From positions 1-64,000 of the forward strand of contig CAVSNJ010000006.1 in the NCBI GenBank assembly GCA_963729295.1: a DNA stretch of 64,000 nt, read 5' to 3'. The notes under the pieces were generated by a model. The model did no database searches. It worked only from the letters and a program-made list of their open reading frames with translations, and had not been told where the DNA came from. Made by a program: the position numbers and the translations under genes. Of the stretch, positions 17,113 to 25,102 are shown piece after piece. How positions within the stretch are numbered: position 1 is the stretch's first letter; each line of letters starts with the position of its first letter. The stretch is from DATJLY01 sp963729295 (GTDB lineage: Bacteria > Pseudomonadota > Alphaproteobacteria > ATCC43930 > CGMCC-115725).

Positions 17113-18574
17113 CGCCACCCTCCGAGCCACCGCGAGGCCGCGCTGGCGCTCGGTCACCGCTCGATACGATTGCGGATCCTCCGCCGGCGACGCTGTCAGT
17201 CGGCACTTTTCCGGAAGCTTCTAGGTCGGAGCGAGCAGCTCGGATTTCCTCAAAGCTTCGGCCATCGTCGACAAGGACGGCGTCAAGCTTGGTGAAGCGC
17301 TGCCACCGCCGGATGGCAACATCGACATAGCCCGGCTCGTATTCGATACCGAAAGCTACGCGACCGACTTTTTCGGCGGCCATGATCGTCGTGCCCGACC
17401 CCGCAAACTGGTCGAGCACGATCTCGCCGCGCGCCGTGCAGTCGAGAAGCGCGTCGGCGACGAGCGCAACAGGCTTTACGGTGGGATGGGCGGCGAGCGC
17501 CTCCATCCGACCCTTGCCGAACGTGTTGACGCCGGCATAGGTCCAGACGTTGGAGCGATTGCGGCCGAACCGACCCAATTCGACATTATTCCGGTGGGGC
17601 TGGCCGCCAACCCGGAAGACACCGATGAGTTCATGCTGCGAACGGTAAAACGATCCTTGGCCAGCGTTCGACTTGTTCCAGACCACGAGGTTCAGCATTG
17701 CGCCATACAGCTCGCGTCCAACCTCGATCAGATCGCTGATATGACGCCAGTCCATGCAAACGAAATTGACGGCCCCTTCCGAAGAGACGCGAACGCCATT
17801 GCCAAGGGTGTCGGCGAGAAAAGTTCGAAACTGCGATGGGGACATTTCGCCGGACGCGAAGGCGAATTCGGCATGCTTGACGCGCCCCCGGCCTCCGATC
17901 GCACCAACGCGAAGATTGTAAGGCGGGTCGCAAAAGACAGTGGCGGCGGACGCGCCTTTCATGAGCCTGTTGAAGTCGCCCGGCTCGCGCGCGTCGCCGC
18001 ACAGGAGGCGGTGCTTTCCTAGCTGCCACAGGTCGCCTGGTCGCGTGACCGGATTTTCCGGGAGACCCGGCACCTTGTCTTCCGGCTCCGGCTTCGACGA
18101 GCCCAGATCGGCCAACAGCGAATTGATCTCGGGCGCCTCGAAACCCGTCAAGGAGACGTCCAATCCCTCGGCCGGCAAAAGATCGATCAGCTCGCCGAAC
18201 TCGATCGCGAGCATCTCCCGATCCCACCCCGCTTGTTCCGCGATCTTGTTGTCGGCGATCAGATAGGCGCGCTTCTGCGCCGCGCTGAGATGATCGAATT
18301 TGACGACCGGCACGCGATCCAGCCCTGCCAGACGCGCCGCCTCGAGCCGCCCGTGGCCGGCCAGGATGAGATTGTCGTCATCGACAAGCACAGGGTTCAG
18401 GAAGCCGAATTTCTGGATGCTGGTGGCGATCCGACGAATCTGCCCACGCGAATGAGTTCGCGCGTTCCTGGGATTGGGCCGGAGCTGGGTAATCGGGACC
18501 CATTCCACAAGAATCTGGCCCTTCGGTTGAAGAGGACCGCTCAAGTCCCCCCAAGCGTTCGTCGGCGTCGCCAC
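17105..18574 (-). CDS. ParB-domain DNA methyltransferase (phage type, N4/N6)
   Basis: A 489-residue fusion. Residues about 20-110 form a ParB/Srx-like domain (VPITQLRPNPRNARTHS and ILAGHGRLEAARLAG). From about 185 a DNA methyltransferase follows, with the catalytic motif IV DPPYN (about 221) ahead of the AdoMet-binding DQFAGSGTT (about 402). That order is typical of the beta class (N6-adenine or N4-cytosine). The start is GTG behind GGAGG. Such fusions are common next to terminases in alphaproteobacterial prophages and probably protect or mark element DNA. No restriction endonuclease gene is adjacent. Same strand and tightly packed with terS-like and terL. Confidence 0.88.
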   Translation of the reverse strand: MATPTNAWGDLSGPLQPKGQILVEWVPITQLRPNPRNARTHSRGQIRRIATSIQKFGFLNPVLVDDDNLILAGHGRLEAARLAGLDRVPVVKFDHLSAAQKRAYLIADNKIAEQAGWDREMLAIEFGELIDLLPAEGLDVSLTGFEAPEINSLLADLGSSKPEPEDKVPGLPENPVTRPGDLWQLGKHRLLCGDAREPGDFNRLMKGASAATVFCDPPYNLRVGAIGGRGRVKHAEFAFASGEMSPSQFRTFLADTLGNGVRVSSEGAVNFVCMDWRHISDLIEVGRELYGAMLNLVVWNKSNAGQGSFYRSQHELIGVFRVGGQPHRNNVELGRFGRNRSNVWTYAGVNTFGKGRMEALAAHPTVKPVALVADALLDCTARGEIVLDQFAGSGTTIMAAEKVGRVAFGIEYEPGYVDVAIRRWQRFTKLDAVLVDDGRSFEEIRAARSDLEASGKVPTDSVAGGGSAIVSSGDRAPARPRGGSEGGDG

Positions 18575-18653
18575 GCGAATGCCTCCGTGATCCTTGGAGG
18601 CAGGTTAAATGCTCCCGCCGCGACGGCAGGACCTTTGAACTGGCGTGGTTTGT

Positions 18654-19340
18654 CTAACTGCTAGAGACAGCCGGACCTTCTTCGAGGTGCCTCTTCAGTT
18701 CTGCCGCGGTCATCTCGGGGTATTGGGGCGCGCCCGACTCACGTTCGATCCGCACGCGCTGGCACAGCGCATGTACTTTGGCGGCGGAGATGATCGCGGC
18801 CTCGGCGACCCTTTTCTCTGCGATCTCGGATGCGGTGGCGCCGTGCCGGTCTTTCAGTCTCAACCGGCCGAGCGAAGCCCGCGCCCTGTGCAACTCCCCG
18901 CGATACGCGGCCTCCACCAGATGTGGCCACCATCGCGTCTCCTGGTACATGGCGCGCCTGAAGTGTGGCGGCGTCGCCGGGGCGAAGAGCTTCTGGCCGA
19001 ACCTCACCCAGGCAACGATCTCCTCGGCGAGGGTTTTCGGCTTCGGCACGACCGCGGGGCCGCCATGTGGCCCCCTGCCCTCGAACAGCGTCGCCATGTG
19101 CAACCGGTCCGCGCGCTCGCCGCCAATGTCGAGCCGCAGCAATCTGCCGATATCCGCCTTGCGCCAACGAGGCTTCAGGGCAAGAGCGCGCCGCTTCAAC
19201 TCTTCTCGATGCTGGCGCTCAAGTACATCGCACCAATTTTCAAGCGCGATCGCCAAAGCTCGCATGATCGAACCGGCGGTTTCATTCACGCCCGCTCCAT
19301 TGCGTCCTGTCCGGCTCGGCCCTTCTATCTGGCGTATCAT
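18654..19340 (-). CDS. Hypothetical protein of the phage-like block
   Basis: A 228-residue basic, mostly helical protein with no signal peptide or membrane segment. I do not recognise a domain. Notable stretches are Trp/Arg-rich RRAMYQETRWWPHLVEAAYR (about residues 128-147) and a basic helix near 50-60. It has a good ribosome site (GGAAGGA) before the ATG at 19340. It lies 80 bases upstream of the ParB-methyltransferase on the same strand, so it is probably an early gene of the same element. Confidence 0.6.
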   Translation of the reverse strand: MIRQIEGPSRTGRNGAGVNETAGSIMRALAIALENWCDVLERQHREELKRRALALKPRWRKADIGRLLRLDIGGERADRLHMATLFEGRGPHGGPAVVPKPKTLAEEIVAWVRFGQKLFAPATPPHFRRAMYQETRWWPHLVEAAYRGELHRARASLGRLRLKDRHGATASEIAEKRVAEAAIISAAKVHALCQRVRIERESGAPQYPEMTAAELKRHLEEGPAVSSS

Positions 19341-19843
19341 CGCTTCCTTCCACCTACCCGGCTCCCCTGCTGCCGGTCAGTCAGTTTCCCAGATCCCGAC
19401 AAATCTGTCGCTGTTCCTCGTCGAGGGCTTCGCGCCCTAAGCCCTTGAACAAACGGGCGTTCTGGAGCGAAAGGTCCATCTCAAGAAAGAAGTGTCCCTG
19501 CCAATTGCCCTGTTCGCGGGGAATTCTCGCCGGGAGACGGGTTCGCAGCAGACTGCGCCCACAGCCAGCCAGTCACCACCTCAGGCCTTTCTCCGGTTTT
19601 GGTCGCAGAAAGCCCCGTTATTGGCGCACTCTTCCGTCTGTAAGCGAACAGAGACGGCCCTAAGACCGAGATTTCCGCCGCGAAAGGCCCTATTTTCTCC
19701 GGCGGCCATTTCGACGGTTCGCTTTGGCGTGCGATGGTCACACGGAGGTCGGACCTCGGGATCGCGCCTTTCGGGTCCAAGTACCACTGATCTCTCGCAG
19801 ATGCCTCCTTGACGCCGATGATCGGTCGTGCGATTGGCGAGCG
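19341..19843. other. Intergenic stretch in the phage-like block, no gene recognised
   Basis: About 500 bases with several short overlapping open frames on both strands, none of which resembles a family I know. It probably contains divergent promoters for the gene at 18654-19340 and the small gene at 19844. Confidence 0.4.
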
Positions 19844-20041
19844 ATGAGCCTTGACCCGCTTGCCGATCAAAATTCTGCCACGCTATGGCTCGATCTGCAC
19901 GGCGATGATGCGGTTCTTGAGGCGCGCAGGATGGCTGCCTCCATGCGAGCCAAGGGCGACCTCGATAGTGCCAATTCCTGGCTGCGCATCATTGTCGCGC
20001 TCGAAGAGATGCGGCTTAGACGACCGAAGCCGCTGTCCTGA
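19844..20041 (+). CDS. Small conserved hypothetical protein
   Basis: A 65-residue acidic/helical protein (ATLWLDLHGDDAVLEARRMA then SMRAKGDLDSANSWLRIIVA). I recall this pattern as a recurrent small hypothetical protein of alphaproteobacteria, with no known function. A ribosome site (GGCGAG) precedes the ATG. It is convergent with the recombinase gene. A longer reading frame from 19724 is open, but the extension has no support. Confidence 0.55.
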   Translation: MSLDPLADQNSATLWLDLHGDDAVLEARRMAASMRAKGDLDSANSWLRIIVALEEMRLRRPKPLS

Positions 20042-20081
20042 TACGGTGGACGAGCGCTTAGACTCGACAATCGGTTCCGAC

Positions 20082-21770
20082 CTAAGGAATGCCGAGGAGA
20101 TGCTTCTGGCCTGACCAGTCGATCGGTAGGTCGACGTGCCGGATGAGCTTGTGGGCTGTAAGGTCCGGCGGTTGTTGCCCTGTGCTGATGGCCTCGACGA
20201 TCTCCGGTGCGAGGAACGCCAGGGGCAGGAGGCTGCTGATGTAGCGATCGCTCACGCCTTCGCGCGATGCGAGCATCGAAAGATTTTCGGCATCGCCTTT
20301 CAGCAGCGCCTCGAAGCAGCGATGCGCCCGGGCCACCTCCTTAAGGAGAACCGGGTCCGGCGCGGTAGATTGTCTGTTGCGGCTTTCGATGACCAGCTTC
20401 AACTCGACGCCGCGTCGCCGGATCTGGAACGGCACTTCGCGCTCGATCATCAGGGGCTCTTGATCTGCCTTTGCAGCATTATCGGCCACCAGGGGCGACA
20501 GTGAGATGGTTATTTGCAGCCGATCGCGCCGCAGCTCCACGCGATTGACAAGCTTGGCGAGCATTGCGTTCCGTCCGGCGGCGGAGAGAAGCCGGCGACG
20601 AAGATCTGCGGTGGCTTCGAATATGGACGGGAGGCCTTCGGCCGGAATACATGCCTCTTCAATCCGACCCGCGATCCCGGCTCGGTCGTCGAGGAGTTCC
20701 GCAATCGCAGCTGCAATTACCTCCTCGATCTGCCGTGCTGGAATACGCCAAGCCCGCGGCGCGTCCGTCGCGGTGCCGACCACGAGCGAGCGCGACACGT
20801 AATAGCAATAGCGCCGCCCTTTCTTCACCGCATAAGTTGGGGTGAGCCGCTCGCCCGCCTCGTCGAAGATCTTGCCCGTGAGTGGCGCAAACGAGCTCTC
20901 GCCAGAGTCCCCCCTCGCGCGAGCAGCGTTGTGCCCAAGCTGCCGTTGCACCGCTTCCCATGAAGCGCGGTCCACGATCGCCTCGTGTTGACCCGGGAAG
21001 CGCGCGCCCTTGTGAGCGATCTCGCCGATGTAGAGTGGGTTGCCGAGCAGCGCATAGAGTGCACCGCGCGTGAACGGCACACCTCCCGACGAGACACCCT
21101 TGCTCGAGATCCTGACTTTCGAGCGAATGCCTTGGCGATCGAGTTCCTCCTTCAGCAGCCGGACCCACCCCAGCTCCTGGTACCTGCGATAGATCAGCCG
21201 GACCGTCTCGGCTTCTGACGGATTGATCTCAAGCTTGCGGTCCTTAACCTCGTAGCCGAGCGGCACCGTGCCGCCCATCCACATGCCCTTGCGCTTGGAG
21301 GCGGCGATCTTGTCTCGGATGCGCTCGCCGGTGACCTCCCGTTCGAACTGGGCGAAGGAAAGCAGGATGTTGAGAGTAAGCCGCCCCATGGAAGTGGTAG
21401 TGTTGAACTGTTGGGTCACGGCCACGAAGGAGACGCCGCTGCGATCGAACAGCTCGACGATCTTGGCAAAATCCATGAGCGAGCGGGTAAGTCGGTCGAC
21501 CTTGTAGACCACGACAGTGTCGACGAGGCCCCGGCCGATATCCTCGAGCAGCCGCTGCAGCGCCGGGCGCTCCATCGTGCCCCCCGAGAGCCCGCCATCG
21601 TCGTAAGCGGTGGAGATCAAGCGCCAGCCCTCGCTCTGCTGGCTCTTTATGAAGGCCTCACTGGCCTCGCGTTGAGCATGGAGCGAATTGAAGTCCTGCT
21701 CCAGCCCCTCCTCCGACGATTTGCGGGTATAGACCGCGCATCGCCGGATCTTGGGCTTAGGGTTTGGCAT
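20082..21770 (-). CDS. Large serine recombinase
   Basis: A 562-residue site-specific recombinase. The N-terminal resolvase domain starts RCAVYTRKSSEEGLEQDF, with the catalytic Ser in RKSS, then VVYKVDRLTRSLMDF (about residue 85) and SFAQFEREVTGERIRDKIAA (about 140). A recombinase domain follows with LLKEELDRQGIRSK and LYIGEIAHKG. The zinc-ribbon region (about 300-330) has no Cys pairs; its place is taken by LTPTYAVKKGRRYCYYVS. The start is the ATG at 21770, inside the end of the DUF2924 gene. It is the likely integration/excision enzyme of the block and the third gene of a DUF3489-DUF2924-recombinase operon. Confidence 0.9.
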   Translation of the reverse strand: MPNPKPKIRRCAVYTRKSSEEGLEQDFNSLHAQREASEAFIKSQQSEGWRLISTAYDDGGLSGGTMERPALQRLLEDIGRGLVDTVVVYKVDRLTRSLMDFAKIVELFDRSGVSFVAVTQQFNTTTSMGRLTLNILLSFAQFEREVTGERIRDKIAASKRKGMWMGGTVPLGYEVKDRKLEINPSEAETVRLIYRRYQELGWVRLLKEELDRQGIRSKVRISSKGVSSGGVPFTRGALYALLGNPLYIGEIAHKGARFPGQHEAIVDRASWEAVQRQLGHNAARARGDSGESSFAPLTGKIFDEAGERLTPTYAVKKGRRYCYYVSRSLVVGTATDAPRAWRIPARQIEEVIAAAIAELLDDRAGIAGRIEEACIPAEGLPSIFEATADLRRRLLSAAGRNAMLAKLVNRVELRRDRLQITISLSPLVADNAAKADQEPLMIEREVPFQIRRRGVELKLVIESRNRQSTAPDPVLLKEVARAHRCFEALLKGDAENLSMLASREGVSDRYISSLLPLAFLAPEIVEAISTGQQPPDLTAHKLIRHVDLPIDWSGQKHLLGIP

Positions 21771-22275
21771 GAACCTTGTCCCTGGCGGTCGGATTGAGGC
21801 CGAAGAAGCGGGGGCCCGACCAGCGGCTGCCGGTGATGAGGCGCGCCACCTCCGAGAGCGAGCGGAAATGCTGGCGGCGGAAGAGGACGCCATCTTCGAG
21901 TACGAGAACCTGATGGGTCACGCCCTGCCACTCGCGAACGAGGCGCGTGCCGGGGCTAAGTTTGGGCGCGGCCGAGTTGGTAAAGGGACGACCTGCCGAT
22001 GCGTCCTCGGTGAGCCGAGCGAGGACGCGGCGTGTCTGCGGCTTGAGGCCACCCAGAACCTTCTCCTGCATCTTGTAGGCGACCGCGCGAACCATAAGCG
22101 ACCGAGACGTGCGCGGCGGCGGTGCCGCGCCATAAAGCGCAAGCCACCGTTCCGCAAGGCTCTGCCGGACGAGACGTGCAAGCCCCCTCAGCTCCTCGTT
22201 GAGGGCGCGCGTACCGGGCGAGGAGAGGCTCGCCGGTTCCCTGGCGAGCCCCTGCGCAGCACCGCTGCGCGTCAG
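21757..22275 (-). CDS. DUF2924 protein
   Basis: About 172 residues with the DUF2924 layout: an N-terminal helical part (SLAERWLALYGAAPPPRTSR, then LMVRAVAYKMQE) and the C-terminal signature PGTRLVREWQGVTHQVLVLE, RSLSEVARLITGSRWSGPRF and FGLNP. Its role is unknown, but it nearly always accompanies DUF3489 and a large serine recombinase. No ATG, GTG or TTG lies in frame before the conserved region. The best candidate is a CTG that overlaps the TGA of the DUF3489 gene (CTGA at 22272-22275), so the start is uncertain. It overlaps the recombinase gene by 14 bases. Confidence 0.72.
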   Translation of the reverse strand: MTRSGAAQGLAREPASLSSPGTRALNEELRGLARLVRQSLAERWLALYGAAPPPRTSRSLMVRAVAYKMQEKVLGGLKPQTRRVLARLTEDASAGRPFTNSAAPKLSPGTRLVREWQGVTHQVLVLEDGVLFRRQHFRSLSEVARLITGSRWSGPRFFGLNPTARDKVHAKP

Positions 22276-22547
22276 CCGCCTGCCGCGATGCGGTAGACCC
22301 GGCCGCGCTCCTCCTTGGAAGACTCGACGGGAAGACCCAGCTTCTTTTTGATCGCCCCGGAGATGGCGCCGCGCACGGTGTGCGGCTGCCAAGCAGTCGC
22401 CTTCTCCATCTCCTTGAGTGTCGCGCCCTGCGGGCGCTGCATCAGCGCGATTACCCGCGCCTGCTTGCTGTCTGATCGAACCGCGGGTTTCGCCGATTTG
22501 GCGGACTTTGCACGCCGGCTTGGCGCATTCGCCTTTCGCTTTGCCAT
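22272..22547 (-). CDS. DUF3489 protein
   Basis: A 91-residue protein. The first 25 residues are basic (MAKRKANAPSRRAKSAKSAK). The rest is a small winged-helix-like DUF3489 domain (VIALMQRPQGATLKEMEKAT, then AWQPHTVRGAISGAIKKKLG). It probably binds DNA. First gene of the DUF3489-DUF2924-recombinase operon, with a four-base overlap to the next gene. It may regulate or assist the recombinase; this is inference from constant co-occurrence. Confidence 0.82.
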   Translation of the reverse strand: MAKRKANAPSRRAKSAKSAKPAVRSDSKQARVIALMQRPQGATLKEMEKATAWQPHTVRGAISGAIKKKLGLPVESSKEERGRVYRIAAGG

Positions 22548-22831
22548 GGGAGTGACCTTTCGTCATCGCGCCGGCGGCTTTTGCCGGCGTCCCATCCACG
22601 CTCTGGTGGCGCCCGACATCAACCGAATGCGGGATCATTCCATGGCGTTGTTCGGCGGCTTTCGATCACATGATTGCTCTTCTCCGGAGCTCCCAAGGTG
22701 GTTCAGGGGGCCGATACCTGCTTTTCCGAAATCGGCGTCCCCTCAGCCTTCCGCGACGCCAGTAGGTTCAAATCGGGGGCACGCAACCAGCGTTATTTGC
22801 AGTCCTTCCGCTCGAGAATCCCGGCTGTTTC

Positions 22832-22880
22832 CCGCCCTCTCACGGCGACAACACCGGTTCGAATCCGGTAGGGGACGCCA
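22832..22880 (+). other. 3' part of a tRNA-Glu(CTC) gene, likely attachment-site copy
   Basis: The 49 bases contain the 3' half of tRNA-Glu: anticodon stem and loop with anticodon CTC (ccgccCTCTCACggcg), a perfect T-arm (accgg-ttcgaat-ccggt at 22853-22869), the 3' acceptor strand aggggac, the discriminator base and an encoded CCA. The 5' acceptor and D-arm are absent; the sequence upstream does not fold. A 3' tRNA piece at the edge of a recombinase-bearing block is the classical footprint of integration. For a plus-strand tRNA, the element should lie to the left, as it does here. Confidence 0.75.
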
Positions 22881-22887
22881 AGCTTTC

Positions 22888-23646
22888 CTACTGTCCGATG
22901 ACGGAAGCGGCCTCGCTTGCGATGCGGTCGATCGTGCGCAGCTCGTCCGCGTCCGGCCGCCAGTTGATCTTGCGGTGCGTCGAGAGCATGCCGCGAAGGC
23001 GCCCGCGAACGAGAAGCGGCGTCGAATAGGTCGAGCGCAGGCCGGCGCGCAGCATCACTCCTCCGGAGCGCGTACCGGCGAAGATCGGGCTCGTGGCTAC
23101 GTCCTCGACCATGATGCGCCGTGCTTCCTTGGCGGCGCGGCCGCACGACGTGTCCTGCTCGGTGATGACGGCGAAGAAGTCGAGGAATTCGCGCTCCAAA
23201 CCGTGCTGCGCCACGATCCGGAGATTGCCGCCGCGGTCGAGGAGCTGGATGTTGCCGGTATGCGCGCCCGAGGCCGAAACCGCGGCGCGGACGAGGCGCT
23301 CGAGGAGGTTTGTATCGGGCTGCCGGTTCCGCTCGGCGAGCCAAACGGCCAGGAGGTTGCTGCGCGCCACATCCCATTCGCCGTGCAGGATCGTGGCCGC
23401 GGCCTGCACGAGGGCCGCCTCGACGCGCGCGCTGCGCTCGCCGCCGCCAGCGCTGACCGGCCCCCGGCCCCACGCCACGACGCGCGCGCCCTGCCAAACC
23501 TCGAAGGAGTTGCACAAATCGGACGCTGCTTCCGCCAGCAGCTCCGCGACCTGATGCGCTTCCGCGTCGTTCGGCGCCGCGAACTCGTGACGGCAGACGA
23601 TTCGGTTGGCCGAGCGCAGATAAAGCCGATACGACGTGCTGCTCAC
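22888..23646 (-). CDS. GAF domain protein
   Basis: A 252-residue cytoplasmic protein. The N-terminal 80 residues are a small alpha/beta region (YRLYLRSANRIVCRHEF), and residues about 108-250 form a GAF domain (ASGAHTGNIQLLDRGGNLRI, EQDTSCGRAAKEARRIMVED and a tail THRKINWRPDADELR). GAF domains bind small ligands or nucleotides. No output domain (kinase, cyclase, HTH) is present, so it is a stand-alone sensor. The start is GTG at 23646 behind GAGG. It lies eight bases from the tRNA-Glu fragment, so it is probably the first chromosomal gene outside the element. Confidence 0.75.
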   Translation of the reverse strand: MSSTSYRLYLRSANRIVCRHEFAAPNDAEAHQVAELLAEAASDLCNSFEVWQGARVVAWGRGPVSAGGGERSARVEAALVQAAATILHGEWDVARSNLLAVWLAERNRQPDTNLLERLVRAAVSASGAHTGNIQLLDRGGNLRIVAQHGLEREFLDFFAVITEQDTSCGRAAKEARRIMVEDVATSPIFAGTRSGGVMLRAGLRSTYSTPLLVRGRLRGMLSTHRKINWRPDADELRTIDRIASEAASVIGQ

Positions 23647-23845
23647 ACCCTCATCCCCAAGTGAGCTCTTTGCCCCGCCGCGCCCAGACCGTGGCGGTTG
23701 CGCCAGATCCGCCCTCCACGCGGATGCTAACGGCGCGTGGCCGAATTCGTTGCCAGCCGACCACGACCGCGTCATTGCCCCCGCCCGATCCATTCGGGTC
23801 TTCCGAGGCTGCTAGACTTCGCCCGTCTCAGGGCAGGAGCGCGCC

Positions 23846-24226
23846 ATGCTGCAAAGCTTCGAGGGCGGATGTCATTGCGGGCGAGTGCGCTTCCGCGTCA
23901 CGGCCGATCTTGCCGCCGTGACGGAATGCAACTGCTCGATCTGCACCAAGAAAGGGTTCTTGCACCTGATCGTGCCGCCCGAGCAATTCGAACTGCTGAG
24001 CGGCACCGAGGCGCTTACGACCTACCGCTTCAACACCGGCACGGCGCAGCACACATTCTGCCGCCATTGCGGCATCCACGCCTTCTATGTGCCGCGCTCG
24101 GATCCGGACAAGATCGACGTGAACGCGCGCTGCCTCGACGGCGTCGATCCCGCAACGCTGCGGCCGCACCATTTCGACGGGCGCAACTGGGAGCACGCGA
24201 TCGAGGCGAACCCGCCGTGGCGCTGA
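23846..24226 (+). CDS. GFA (glutathione-dependent formaldehyde-activating-like) family protein
   Basis: A 126-residue zinc protein of the GFA/CENP-V fold. The zinc cysteines are in GGCHCGRVRF (residues 8-17), CNCSICTKKG (about 29) and FCRHCGIHAF (about 72). The family name comes from Gfa, which adds glutathione to formaldehyde, but most members have unknown substrates. Monocistronic, with a ribosome site GCAGGAGCG before the ATG. Function beyond metal and thiol binding is not predictable. Confidence 0.85.
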   Translation: MLQSFEGGCHCGRVRFRVTADLAAVTECNCSICTKKGFLHLIVPPEQFELLSGTEALTTYRFNTGTAQHTFCRHCGIHAFYVPRSDPDKIDVNARCLDGVDPATLRPHHFDGRNWEHAIEANPPWR

Positions 24227-24329
24227 GATCGCGACAAAGCGGCTCAAATGCCGGCAAATGGTAAGGCTCGGTCAAGGGGAGACGGCTAGTAATGGCGGCG
24301 CCGTATCCATCTGTCCGGGGCTTTCCCCC

Positions 24330-24668
24330 ATGTCCGTCGAAAATCTTTCAGCAGGATCCGCGCCGCAGGCGCGCCCGAAGCCCGAGCGCCGCGAGCATCG
24401 CCGCACGCCGACGCTGTGGGACGCGCGGCTCGATTGCGACGCCGGCGTGTTTTCCTGCGTCGTCCTCAACATCTCGCCGGGCGGCGCCATGGTGCGGATT
24501 GACGCGCCGCTCATCAAGGGCGCACGCGCGACGCTGATGATCGAGCGTTTCGGCACGCTCGCCGCGACGATCATGTGGCAGCTTCCCGCCGAGGGAAAGC
24601 TCGGCCTGCGCTTCAATGCCGAGCCGGAACGGGTGGTGCGCTTTCTCGGCGGCGCGGTCTCGCTTTAG
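24330..24668 (+). CDS. PilZ domain protein
   Basis: A 112-residue single PilZ domain. The c-di-GMP binding marks are present: arginines in ERREHRR (about residues 18-24), and NISPGG (about residue 51) for the usual (D/N)xSxxG. Such proteins relay c-di-GMP to motility or exopolysaccharide machinery, but no target is adjacent. The start is unsure: ATG 24330 gives a compact domain, and ATG 24258 would add 24 residues. Neither has a strong ribosome site. Confidence 0.8.
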   Translation: MSVENLSAGSAPQARPKPERREHRRTPTLWDARLDCDAGVFSCVVLNISPGGAMVRIDAPLIKGARATLMIERFGTLAATIMWQLPAEGKLGLRFNAEPERVVRFLGGAVSL

Positions 24669-24706
24669 CCCGCCGGGCGCCCGGCCCTCATGCTAGGATC
24701 GGGCGA

Positions 24707-25051
24707 ATGGTGGTCAGCGGCTTCTACAAGATCGGCTATGGCGGCTCGACCGGATCGGGCATCGGCATGCTGGCCCTCGCCGGCGGCAAGGTCACCGGCA
24801 TCGACGAAGGCAACATCAAGTACGACGGCGAATATTTCGAGGACGACATCACCGGCAGCGTGCAGTTCCACCTGCGCGCCACGGTGCCGGCCGACGCGAC
24901 GCTGGTGATGGGCGTGCCGCCGCGCGGCGAGGAGTGGACGTTCGCGGTCGACGCGCATCTCCCGCCCAATTTCGCCAGCGGCATCGAGACCAAGATCCGC
25001 ACGCCCTTCGGCCTCGTCACGGTAACCTTCACGCTGCTGCGTCCACTTTAG
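24707..25051 (+). CDS. Small beta-rich protein, possibly GrlR-like
   Basis: A 114-residue protein with alternating strands: VSGFYKIGYGG, GIGMLALAGGKVTGIDEG, YDGEYFEDDITGSVQFHLRA, and a C-terminal half ending TPFGLVTVTFTLLRPL. The first half fits the pattern of the GrlR family (a beta-barrel first known as a regulator of enteropathogen secretion): a glycine-rich loop, a G-x-(I/V)-x-G-x-D turn and a Y-x-G-x-Y strand. The second half is unfamiliar. No secretion genes are near, so the function is unknown. It follows the PilZ gene by about 40 bases and may be co-transcribed. Confidence 0.6.
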   Translation: MVVSGFYKIGYGGSTGSGIGMLALAGGKVTGIDEGNIKYDGEYFEDDITGSVQFHLRATVPADATLVMGVPPRGEEWTFAVDAHLPPNFASGIETKIRTPFGLVTVTFTLLRPL

Positions 25052-25102
25052 AAGCGGCCGCTTGCGCGGCGACCGGGTCTCGCGGTACATCGGCGCGGGG
25101 TC

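Larger units (their letters stand above)
15222..22880. mobile_element. Integrative / prophage-derived block ending in a tRNA-Glu fragment
   Basis: Terminase subunits, a ParB-methyltransferase, a helical hypothetical protein, a large serine recombinase and its DUF2924/DUF3489 companions lie together on the minus strand and end at a 3' tRNA-Glu(CTC) fragment. Structural phage genes are absent. The left boundary is not visible: no second att copy or full tRNA was found in the window, so the true element may start further left, even before position 1. The stated left end is only where recognisable element genes stop. Confidence 0.6.

Noticed and set aside
22737..22800. A gtcccct followed later by gttcaaatc suggests another tRNA-like segment
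   Set aside because: The putative T-arm flanks do not pair and no anticodon arm forms; treated as chance.
22802..22880. A full tRNA-Glu starting at gtccttc 79 bases before the CCA
   Set aside because: Acceptor pairing needs two wobbles and a mismatch, and no D-arm can be formed; only the 3' part is real.
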